NCBI RefSeq assembly: GCF_000027005.1
Contig: NC_012963.1
Coordinates: 1,426,001 to 1,490,000 of the forward strand
DNA length: 64,000 bases
DNA from: Komagataella phaffii GS115
Taxonomy: Eukaryota; Ascomycota; Pichiomycetes; Pichiales; Pichiaceae
Direction: 5' to 3'
This document shows, piece by piece, positions 30,479 to 38,316 of this stretch. Position numbers and translations under genes: made by a program. Within the stretch, counting starts at the first letter, position 1, and each line of letters starts with the position of its first letter. Under the pieces are notes generated by a model that saw nothing but the letters and a program-made list of their open reading frames with translations, ran no database searches and was not told the origin of the DNA.

Positions 30479-30976
30479 TCACTTATTAAACTGAAATGGC
30501 AATCCGGTGCCTTTAGAAACCTCCTTTGCTAATAAATCATGTAGAGTATTTTCTAAAACATTAGTAATTTGCCCAGCTGAATCAATAGTCCTAGAATCAA
30601 TCCAAAGTCCACGATAGTAGTCAAAACGCTTTGGTCCAGATAAAGGAGAGCTAAGCCAGATTTGCTTATTAGGAGGTTGTTTATTGATCACGTAGTCTCC
30701 CAACTTGGGGATCTGCAAACTCAAAATCCCTGAAGTATATTCCACATCACAAGTATCCAATGAATTATTTTCAAAGAATCTTTCCAGATCCTCTGTCATG
30801 TTTTCCAGTGTAGAATCGGCTGCATGATGATATTTTCCCAAGGGCAAATCCTTTATTTCTTGAGAAATAATTCGTCCATCAGTTGTAGAGCCTATTGAGT
30901 AATGACGATATATGATATTGGCTCTGTTAGAAAGATTACGTCGCTTTATGTGACGGCTTAATAATTGTGTCAGCAT
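30479..30976 (-). CDS. YFH1: Mitochondrial frataxin
   Basis: A 165-residue frataxin. The N-terminal 40 residues are Arg/Ser/Asn rich, as in a mitochondrial presequence. The acidic first helix (LENMTEDLERFFEN) supplies the iron-binding ridge. The sheet follows with GILSLQIPKLGDYVINKQPPNKQIWLSSPLSGPKRFDY in family order; the segment QIWLSSPLSGPKRF is almost invariant. The protein supports iron-sulfur cluster assembly on Isu1 with Nfs1 and Isd11 in the matrix. Length is close to the 174 of S. cerevisiae. Confidence 0.96.
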   Translation of the reverse strand: MLTQLLSRHIKRRNLSNRANIIYRHYSIGSTTDGRIISQEIKDLPLGKYHHAADSTLENMTEDLERFFENNSLDTCDVEYTSGILSLQIPKLGDYVINKQPPNKQIWLSSPLSGPKRFDYYRGLWIDSRTIDSAGQITNVLENTLHDLLAKEVSKGTGLPFQFNK

Positions 30977-31094
30977 TAGAGTAGATAGTGGTCAGGCAAT
31001 TTCCATTGCATATCGCATACTCTCTTCTCGATTCTAAAAAGTATAATATGGTGTAAAGGCGTCCCTATTTAACATCTCCCCACTGGTCCTGGTC

Positions 31095-32363
31095 TTAACG
31101 GTTAACCCTATTGAACATATAGCTAGACTGTTTGGACCCGTTCGTTAAGAAAAACTCGTCAACAGAAGAATTTAAATTCCTCTGAGACAGCATGATACGC
31201 TCCTCCAAAAATTTGGTCTTGAACTGTTCAAAGAATTCCTTTGTCTTTGGAAAGGTACCACAGTTTTCAATGAAAAATTTATCTGCATACATGAAAATAA
31301 ACCGCTCCATATCAGACACCGAAATATTCATATAACTCGGGTCAGAAGATTGGTATGGTTGTTGATGTTGTTGTGAACTATGTTGTTGTTGAAGTTGTGG
31401 CTGCTGGTGTCCTTGGGAAGTATTCTGAGATGGTTGTTGAGTTTGTTGTGATTGTTGGGAAGGAGGCTGCGAGGTCATAAAGTTTAGCCCGGGAGTATGC
31501 ACAGTTCCGTATAACGATGAGTTAGAGTTAGGTAAGGAAGTATTGTTATTGACTGGCCCAGACGAAACTGTAGCCCCAGATACTGTTGCTGCAGTACCGG
31601 CATTGCTTGATGAAGTAGTATTGTTATCCAGTGGTAAATAAGGAAAACTTGATGAACCAGTGACACCAGCTGCTGTACTTGAAGAAGTCAGGAACTGTGG
31701 TAAAGAGAATCTGTCTTCTCCATGTGAAACTCCATGTATGAATAGCCTTTCTTGATCTAGCCCTGCACTCCCACCCACAGCACCAGTTCTAACAGATGAG
31801 TTTCCTATATGGCCTTGAGATACCATAGAGTTTGATTCATTGGTACCTGAGGCATTTACGGAATCCCCTGATCCAGGAGATTCTCTGTGTTTCAAATATT
31901 GCAGCGATTTACGATCTAATCCGTGTCTCTTTTTGAAATGACACAGCCACCCATGACTAAATCCATTCAATCGCTTTGGGTTGTCCACACCGAATGCTTT
32001 TGCATATTGAATCCAGTATTTCCTCAGCACTGTCTCGTTTATAGGTTGGTTAGTGGACAGTCTTGTTTCAACTAACTGATCCATAGCCGCATTGATCTTT
32101 TCATACTTAAACTTGACCTTGCGCTTTGCATGACGCAGATGCACCCCATTCAAGGAATTCACTTTCTGACTCTGATCGTATCTTTCTCTAAGTTCTGTTT
32201 CCTTTTTTAGCCACTCACTCAGTGAAGAGGTAGAAATAGCAAACTTTTCCTTAAAATATTCTACAGTCTCGCTCTGTGGACGTTTGCTACTATGAAAATG
32301 ATTTATTATCATTATTTTTTCCTCCAGGTTAGCCCTTGGAAGCTTACTAGAAGGTTCACTCAT
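31095..32363 (-). CDS. CENP-B/Pdc2-like HTH DNA-binding protein with Q-rich region
   Basis: A 422-residue protein. Residues about 10-55 resemble the Psq-type helix-turn-helix at the start of CENP-B, Pdc2 and pogo/Tigger transposases (NLEEKIMIINHFHSS, then STSSLSEWLKKE). Residues about 85-150 fit the second, Tc5/CENP-B-type HTH (MDQLVETRL, then FSHGWLCHFKKRHGL). A Ser/Thr/Asn-rich linker and a glutamine-rich stretch (about 300-345) follow, then a helical C-terminal segment (SVSDMERFIFMYADKFF). No DDE nuclease domain is present. It is probably a nuclear DNA-binding regulator derived from a transposase-type domain; target and role are unknown. The frame and start (ATG at 32363) are clear. Confidence 0.78.
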   Translation of the reverse strand: MSEPSSKLPRANLEEKIMIINHFHSSKRPQSETVEYFKEKFAISTSSLSEWLKKETELRERYDQSQKVNSLNGVHLRHAKRKVKFKYEKINAAMDQLVETRLSTNQPINETVLRKYWIQYAKAFGVDNPKRLNGFSHGWLCHFKKRHGLDRKSLQYLKHRESPGSGDSVNASGTNESNSMVSQGHIGNSSVRTGAVGGSAGLDQERLFIHGVSHGEDRFSLPQFLTSSSTAAGVTGSSSFPYLPLDNNTTSSSNAGTAATVSGATVSSGPVNNNTSLPNSNSSLYGTVHTPGLNFMTSQPPSQQSQQTQQPSQNTSQGHQQPQLQQQHSSQQHQQPYQSSDPSYMNISVSDMERFIFMYADKFFIENCGTFPKTKEFFEQFKTKFLEERIMLSQRNLNSSVDEFFLTNGSKQSSYMFNRVNR

Positions 32364-32577
32364 CGAAGGGAGAGATAAACTGTATGAAAAAGAAAGGTTG
32401 TGGGAATCTAGAAAATGCTCAGATAACGGTTTATTCGCGAGGAGGATTCAAGGTACAAACAAATGTAAAGAAACAACCATACGGAGATAAAAAAAACCAG
32501 AAACAACAACAGAATAACTAAAAAGTACTGCAATTAACAACTCGCTAATTTGTCGAGTAATTCAACCAAATAACATA

Positions 32578-33114
32578 CTAATGAGATCCGGCACCCCTGC
32601 TAACTCTTTCAAGCACAGACTCAAAGGCAACGTCGCTGAAGTCAGTACCCTGGATGTCAGTTGACACTCCATTCAAAGCTCTTCTTAAAGCGTCTTTCGA
32701 GGAAGCGTATATCATCTTGCTTCTGACAGAGGCTGTCTCTGGTGACCATGTAAAAAAGATGATTTTGGATCTTTTTCCCTCGGTGGACGAAATCTCGTAT
32801 TGAAAGTCATACACAGCGTACCTAGAGTCGTCCTCAGGGAGCGCCTCCAAAAAAGCGTCGTAGCTCTCGTCAGAAGAGATTTTATCGACGATAATCTCTG
32901 TCTTGGAATCATTGATCTTGTAAATCACATATTTATGCTTCTTACCCAACTTAAGGTCGTTGAAGGCTGTCAAAGACTCGTCTGAAACTGCGACACTAAT
33001 GTGTTAGTAGTTGTGGACACTTAGTATTGTTACGCTGAGTTACTCACCCGGATCTGGACTACACTACTTGTCAGTAAGGATACAATTTTTCAAAAGCCTA
33101 AACCCACATACCAT
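32578..33114 (-). CDS. COF1: Cofilin with two introns and an 11-nt microexon
   Basis: Spliced gene, complement(join(32578..32995, 33048..33058, 33112..33114)), 143 residues, the same length as S. cerevisiae Cof1. Exon 1 contributes only the ATG, exon 2 only 11 nt (SRS plus two bases of the Gly codon), and exon 3 the rest. The product begins [20 protein letters not shown], almost identical to the family start. The ADF domain is complete, with [22 protein letters not shown] and [24 protein letters not shown] (the long actin-binding helix). Cofilin severs and depolymerises actin filaments in cortical patches. Without splicing, the open frame begins only at TAFNDL and lacks a proper start. Confidence 0.95.
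32996..33047 (-). other. COF1 intron 2
   Basis: A 52-nt intron on the minus strand: donor GTGAGT at 33042-33047, branch TACTAAC at 33003-33009, acceptor TTAG at its low-coordinate end. Joining completes the glycine codon of MSRSG. Confidence 0.9.
33059..33111 (-). other. COF1 intron 1, directly after the start codon
   Basis: A 53-nt intron on the minus strand: donor GTATGT at 33106-33111 immediately after ATG, branch-like TACTGAC at 33070-33076, acceptor TAG ending at 33059. An earlier TAG at 33065-33067 would give a stop-free but non-conserved reading (MCSPDPG), so the acceptor at 33059 is preferred because it restores MSRSG. Confidence 0.82.
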
Positions 33115-33260
33115 TCTTTAAAAATTTGCTGGTCTTCCGTTTGTATTATGAACTGTTAAAATGGTTTCATTCGCTCAATTTGCTGAACCTCGACAAGAAT
33201 GTTTTGGGAAACACACGATGCAGGAAGGTTGTTAAAGTAGCTTTTACAGTCAAACAATAG

Positions 33261-33824
33261 ATGCCGACCAATGATTTGAAAAGAAGGATTAACGATCTGA
33301 AATACCGAATAGGATTAAGCAAATGTCGAATTGGTTTGGAGTTGGTTATAACTTTGCAACAGTTTGATTTTTTGGTAACTTCACATAAAGAGATCACTAC
33401 ATTTTTCTTCAATTCTAGTTTATTAAAATTACAAGAAACTGCGGTACCTCACAGACTGAAACTGCCACATGATAGGAGTTTAGAAAAGCTTCTGGGGATT
33501 GAGATCGAACGCTTGGAGGAATTCATTTTGAGATGGGAGATAATTTGGCAATTGCAAATTTCCCTTGACAATTTTTATTTAAATCAATACCAATTCCAAC
33601 AGTTGATTGATTCGGATCGAGAGACAAAATATAAGGAATTTAAAGAAATACACCTAAACTATAAAAAGATGATTGAAAGATCACTGAGATTATTAAAAGC
33701 ACAAATTTCTCAAAGCTTGCGTCTCAATGAGCATCTGCAGAATGAATTTTACATGTGGAGGTCATTCTGGAATAGGATGGAAAGGATTGAAACCAGGTTG
33801 AAATATTCTTGCAAACCATCATGA
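33261..33824 (+). CDS. Unknown small helical protein
   Basis: A 187-residue protein from an ATG at 33261, not recognised. It is almost wholly predicted helix, rich in Leu, Ile, Glu, Lys and Arg, with no membrane segment and no cysteine cluster. Heptad-like stretches (EIERLEEFILRWEIIWQLQISL and IERSLRLLKAQISQSLRLNEHL in part) suggest a coiled-coil subunit of a larger complex. A 24-codon upstream frame starting at 33161 stops before it and might act as a small uORF. It is convergent with the LeuRS-like gene, with 8 bp between stops. Confidence 0.65.
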   Translation: MPTNDLKRRINDLKYRIGLSKCRIGLELVITLQQFDFLVTSHKEITTFFFNSSLLKLQETAVPHRLKLPHDRSLEKLLGIEIERLEEFILRWEIIWQLQISLDNFYLNQYQFQQLIDSDRETKYKEFKEIHLNYKKMIERSLRLLKAQISQSLRLNEHLQNEFYMWRSFWNRMERIETRLKYSCKPS

Positions 33825-33832
33825 GTAATAAG

Positions 33833-36349
33833 TCAAATTCTATTCTTTTCTTTAAAGTCGCAGGACAGTTTTGCCATCTTTTCAATCATAGCTTCTAATT
33901 CTTGCTCTGGTGGGCGTGATTCGTTCAGTGGGCGTTCACTTTGATTCAAAATATCCTTAAAAGCGGGGTGTTTGTTTATTTTTACCAGTTTAGAATTTGC
34001 TGCTGCATCAATCTTTAATTTGACAATAGCTGGCATGAGTTTACCACTGTTTGGCTTGGAAGCATAGGCAACATGAACTCTGACGTCCTCATTTAATTCA
34101 AAAGTTTCATGAATAACCATTGAAAAACTTTCATGCTCACTGAAGAGCCTAAATTTGATATCACTTTTCCAGTTCTTTTTAAACTTGTTGAACACTAGTC
34201 TAAGCAAGGGCCAATTTTCGCCCAGAAATAAAAACATTCTTAAGTTGTTTTTCACATGGATAACAATGTGAATTGTTTCAGCATGGCTAGGACAGCGCAT
34301 TGCAAAAATTTGCTTCAAAAGCCCATTGAGGTCCAACATAAGTTTCCCAACCTCGAGGAATTTTTCATCCAATAATTTCTGATATCGCAAATTGGGCTTA
34401 ATTTCCCCATTTCTAATCTTGCGATAAATGTCCAGGTTACATCTGAATTTGTCTTTTTGGCAAGGTAGTTTTTTCCCTATGTAGTTTGCCAATTGTGGAT
34501 AAAAGTATTTAGCCATATGAGCTACACTAAGGATGCAACTACCCAGCAAATCTTTAAGAAACATTTTCTCCTTTGCCAGTCTCCACATTGATCCACCTTC
34601 GTTTCTCTCACAGTTAATTACAATCTCAGCCATTAGCAAATCGATATATTTGTGGCATATATCTGTTAAAGTTTCGTTAAATAGTCGATTCATCATGATT
34701 ATATTACCTTCTTTCAATGCCTTTTCAAAACTTATTGTTCGGTCAAAGATACTCCGAATTATGAAAGTATTCCAAGGAGTCAATAGTTTTGTTTCTAATT
34801 TAATTCCAGTACTTTCTTCTTCACCTTTATCATGTCTTCGAAAGTCTTTCATGTTCAACACTTTGTTAAAATCAAACTGAAAACTAATGTTGGAATCGTA
34901 TGTTTCTGGCTTGAAATGACTCTGGTAGTTAGTGAGCAGATAACTTAGCAAGTTCAGATTAACGAAATGTTTGTACCTATGACAATCGTCAAAAATAACT
35001 GTATTATGTTCGTCGACATCAAGCAACATTCCGCGTATTTGGTCGGCACTATTTTCATGTATTTGGTGACTCGGCTTGTTGGCTGATAGCAGTTGGTCGA
35101 AGGATTTAGACGATTTGAGGACATGAAGATCTCTCCTAAAGTTTACTGCTGAGTTCCCCTTGGAGTCAACAATCTTTGGTAAATATATTACTGTTTTGTC
35201 AAAGCTCAATGCTTCCAGTGTAACTTTAACTCCAGTAATATTAGGTACTAAAAGTATATCTGGATGTCTCTGCACAGATAATATTGTTTCTAAAATAGGA
35301 GACGGAAGCATCATATGACAATTTTGATCGATGTCTAAGTCTTTTGTGATGGGGAATGATTTAATCCCGTTGGTGAGGATTGTTCGGTGGCTGAGAAAGG
35401 GGTATATCATTGACCGTGCATTTTTGGTGCCCTTGTTTTCAAACTTATTAAGAACTACGCCCAGTTTTCTAGCAAACTGGAGTCTCTTAAACATGAATTG
35501 ATCTAGTGGTGCAGTCTTAATGTGTGAGATCTCTGGATGACGACTAACCAGCTTCGAATCCCGGATAAAATGACCAGGAACTAATCCAAGGACACTTAAC
35601 TTGTCTGCTTTTCCATCATCTATAATTATGGGAAGTTTTTCGCCAGTGATGGGGTTGACGAAACTTCTACACAGCAAATCTGATGCTGAAGGATGGCCAG
35701 GATGAACCGCTATGGCCTGTACCATGTCTATAAGCTCGATTAAAGGCACAGTAACATTTAAAGGGCCCCTATCAGTCTGAAAGGGGATTTTATACTTTTT
35801 CAAGTTGTCATAAACTAGGTCCGAATAAAATTTGTCACCATTTTTCAAATCCTTGTAAGCTTGCCGTGTGGTCCTTCTCATAGACCACCCTGGTCGTAAA
35901 TTATTCTTTAAAAACAAAAAAGCATTCGTATGATCGTCTAAGCATAGAGGAGCGGATGGTTTAGTTACGCAATTTAACATTAAACCGATCGCATTATCGG
36001 TTTTTCTAGTGATGCTGCCGACTGTATTCGAATTAGCCAATTCCCTCAAAGCGTCATGTGAACCTAAGTGCTCGGGTGGCATTGAATCAAATGGCACAGA
36101 GTGATAAAAATACATTGCACCACCTTTGTTGAAAACATCCTTGAGAAGAGCTTTATTAAGTTTACCCAAACTGAACCCTTCATTTATGTCTCTGAAGGTT
36201 ATCACATCCACGATTTCCCCTTTCAGAGTTGAATGGTCCCATTGTTTTATATCCATAAAGGCCTTGCTAGTATCCAAGTGAAATTTCGGATACGGTTTGG
36301 AACGAGGTTTGGCATACTTAGCGTATCTGTATGCAATATAAAGAGTCAT
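33833..36349 (-). CDS. Degenerate leucyl-tRNA-synthetase-like protein, probably mitochondrial
   Basis: An 838-residue protein with the block order of a class I leucyl-tRNA synthetase but strongly diverged. The N-terminus is basic and Tyr/Arg/Lys rich (YIAYRYAKYAKPRSK), as in a mitochondrial presequence. Where LeuRS has HIGH it has FSLG (59-62). HSVPFDSMPPEH (83-94) fits the HPMGWDAFGLPAEN block. The editing-domain landmarks NPITGEKLP (232-240) and VPGHFIRD (257-264) remain. YPFLSHRTILTNGIKS (316-331) fits the EPF-L-TQGM block, and KSSKS (412-416) sits where KMSKS belongs, followed by SADQIRGML for GADATRA-. The loss of HIGH suggests no or altered aminoacylation. First ATG is at 36349; an in-frame TTG lies 6 bp upstream. 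Confidence 0.7.
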   Translation of the reverse strand: MTLYIAYRYAKYAKPRSKPYPKFHLDTSKAFMDIKQWDHSTLKGEIVDVITFRDINEGFSLGKLNKALLKDVFNKGGAMYFYHSVPFDSMPPEHLGSHDALRELANSNTVGSITRKTDNAIGLMLNCVTKPSAPLCLDDHTNAFLFLKNNLRPGWSMRRTTRQAYKDLKNGDKFYSDLVYDNLKKYKIPFQTDRGPLNVTVPLIELIDMVQAIAVHPGHPSASDLLCRSFVNPITGEKLPIIIDDGKADKLSVLGLVPGHFIRDSKLVSRHPEISHIKTAPLDQFMFKRLQFARKLGVVLNKFENKGTKNARSMIYPFLSHRTILTNGIKSFPITKDLDIDQNCHMMLPSPILETILSVQRHPDILLVPNITGVKVTLEALSFDKTVIYLPKIVDSKGNSAVNFRRDLHVLKSSKSFDQLLSANKPSHQIHENSADQIRGMLLDVDEHNTVIFDDCHRYKHFVNLNLLSYLLTNYQSHFKPETYDSNISFQFDFNKVLNMKDFRRHDKGEEESTGIKLETKLLTPWNTFIIRSIFDRTISFEKALKEGNIIMMNRLFNETLTDICHKYIDLLMAEIVINCERNEGGSMWRLAKEKMFLKDLLGSCILSVAHMAKYFYPQLANYIGKKLPCQKDKFRCNLDIYRKIRNGEIKPNLRYQKLLDEKFLEVGKLMLDLNGLLKQIFAMRCPSHAETIHIVIHVKNNLRMFLFLGENWPLLRLVFNKFKKNWKSDIKFRLFSEHESFSMVIHETFELNEDVRVHVAYASKPNSGKLMPAIVKLKIDAAANSKLVKINKHPAFKDILNQSERPLNESRPPEQELEAMIEKMAKLSCDFKEKNRI

Positions 36350-36683
36350 CTTCAAATGACTGAAATGGAAAATTCATAGTAGTTAAAAGGGCTACTTTAC
36401 TCTTCAAATGAACAAGCGCGAGATCTGTGTCAGTAAACAAAAAGTACCCAACCGACCAAGAAAGTAGCTTCTAAGAGTGCTGTTAGGTAACTTGTCTTTG
36501 GCTTTGGTACTGGTAGACATGAGGAAATAATGATACTTCTGAAAAACCTTGTCCCGAGTTTGGAATGGTCGGTTATCAGACCGCAGCGGGACCCCTTCCT
36601 ACCAAATTTTGGAAGTAACGAACCATAGGTTTGAAATCTCGATAATTTTCATATCTATCGTAACTCTTTCCAGTAGGGCACAC
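36350..36683. promoter_or_regulatory. Divergent intergenic region LeuRS-like-MTU1
   Basis: A 334-bp interval. The frame of MTU1 stays open back to a TTG at 36549 but has no ATG before 36684. Nothing else is recognised. Confidence 0.4.
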
Positions 36684-37880
36684 ATGATGAACTACTTTAA
36701 AAGGATTTTGAAACTCCCCAAAGGGTATATTCAACCTTTTCCGGGTGAAAAGGATCGCATAGTAGTTGCGATGTCTTCCGGAGTCGACTCCTCAGTTACC
36801 GCTGCTCTCTGTAGAAAGATTTTTCCACGGTCTGAGGTCGAAGGGATTTTCATGGCTAATTGGACTTCTGACTCCAATTGTACCGATTCAGATTGGAACG
36901 ATGTTAAGAAGACATGTTCTCACATTGGGATCCCATGTCGTAGAGTTGACTTTGAAAAAGAGTACTGGACTGAAGTATTTGAGCCCATGCTTGAGCAGTA
37001 TCGTATAGGAAAAACTCCTAACCCAGATGTGGGATGCAATAGATACGTCAAGTTTGGTAAAATGATAGAACATCTTACAAATACATTGGGCGAACAACAA
37101 CCATGGTGGCTGGTTACAGGTCATTACGCAAGGGTATTAGAAGACATAACTTCGAGAGAAAAACATCTCCTTCGATCCGATTACTTGCCAAAAGATCAAA
37201 GCTACTACCTATCCAGAGTAAAAGACTCTTCTTTAGAAAGGATGTTCTTACCAATAGGTCATTTTTCTAAACCAGAGATTCGCAATCTAGCCAAAAAATG
37301 GAAGTTACCGACATCAAGTAAACCTGACTCACAAGGGCTCTGTTTTGTATCTCAGAAGGAGGGACATTTTAAAAAGTTTTTGGACGAATTTCTTCCTCCA
37401 GAGCCAGGTGATATTATTACGATAGACGAAAATGGTTTTAAACATAAATGGGGAAGTCATCAAGGTCTCTGGCATGCAACTATAGGGCAAAGATCAGGAG
37501 TATCTATGCCACAGGGAGACCGAAACTATAAAGGTGCTTGGTTTGTAAGTGAAAAACGGCCAAAAACGAATGAAATAGTTATTGTTAAAGGCTCTAATAA
37601 TCCTGCGCTGTACAAAGACACTGTTGAAACCAGTAACTGGCTTTGGTTAGGGCCATTTAACGCAGACAACCTGAAGAACATATCAATAAATGAACTGATT
37701 GTTCAATATAGATCTCTACAAGACCCTATAGGGCTCCTAAACTGGAAATTTTTTAGTCAATCAATTAATAACCAAAGAATGACATTTCGTCTGAAGCAAA
37801 AGTATCGGGCGATATCGCCTGGACAAATTGCTGTATTGTATCATAGAGATAGAGTACTAGGCTGTGGAATGATAACATAA
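36684..37880 (+). CDS. SLM3: Mitochondrial tRNA 2-thiouridylase Mtu1/Slm3
   Basis: A 398-residue MnmA-family enzyme. The PP-loop ATP site reads AMSSGVDSSV (29-38). The catalytic cysteines are Cys118 in NPDVGCNRYVKFG and Cys220 in SQGLCFV. Further family blocks are TGHYAR (145-150), KDQSYYLS (170-177) and GLWHATIGQRSGV. It adds sulfur to position 2 of the wobble uridine in mitochondrial tRNAs for Lys, Glu and Gln, using sulfur relayed from Nfs1. The first ATG at 36684 leads into a basic segment (YFKRILKLPKGY) that can serve as targeting signal. The sequence upstream in the same frame begins only with TTG and is left out. Confidence 0.95.
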   Translation: MMNYFKRILKLPKGYIQPFPGEKDRIVVAMSSGVDSSVTAALCRKIFPRSEVEGIFMANWTSDSNCTDSDWNDVKKTCSHIGIPCRRVDFEKEYWTEVFEPMLEQYRIGKTPNPDVGCNRYVKFGKMIEHLTNTLGEQQPWWLVTGHYARVLEDITSREKHLLRSDYLPKDQSYYLSRVKDSSLERMFLPIGHFSKPEIRNLAKKWKLPTSSKPDSQGLCFVSQKEGHFKKFLDEFLPPEPGDIITIDENGFKHKWGSHQGLWHATIGQRSGVSMPQGDRNYKGAWFVSEKRPKTNEIVIVKGSNNPALYKDTVETSNWLWLGPFNADNLKNISINELIVQYRSLQDPIGLLNWKFFSQSINNQRMTFRLKQKYRAISPGQIAVLYHRDRVLGCGMIT

Positions 37881-38316
37881 ACGATAGTGGCAATATTTGC
37901 TACAAAAATGTGCCTAACACAGAAGCTTATTGCTCTGCTCATTCAAGCTAAACCAGACTTTTCTCTGTTCTAGGACATCAGCTCGGACAGAATATGCATG
38001 TACTTAATTAAGCTTAGGAAAAATTTAAAAATATATCAGCCTTCTCCTAGAGGAAAAGGGTTTAGGATCTTCAAACAAGATCATAATCCATAACAAGAAA
38101 AAAAAAGATGCACAATCAAACTTGGCAAATTATCAGTCAAATCTGCTCCTAGTTCGTGTCCAGTGAAGGTCTGGCTGGTGCAAGGTTCATTCATTGCTTT
38201 TCCTCGTTTGAGAATATGGTGCTTATCTTGTTTTGATTATCTCAGCCACGAACCAGGCGCACCATTTAACTATTCAAAAATAGGGTATTCCTTTACCAAG
38301 TTTTATTATCATAACT
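37881..38316. other. Intergenic region MTU1-KHA1-like
   Basis: A 436-bp interval between two plus-strand genes. It contains a short imperfect hairpin near 38041-38060 (CCTTCTCCT facing AGGAAAAGG) and an A9 run near 38098-38106. No gene is recognised. Confidence 0.4.
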
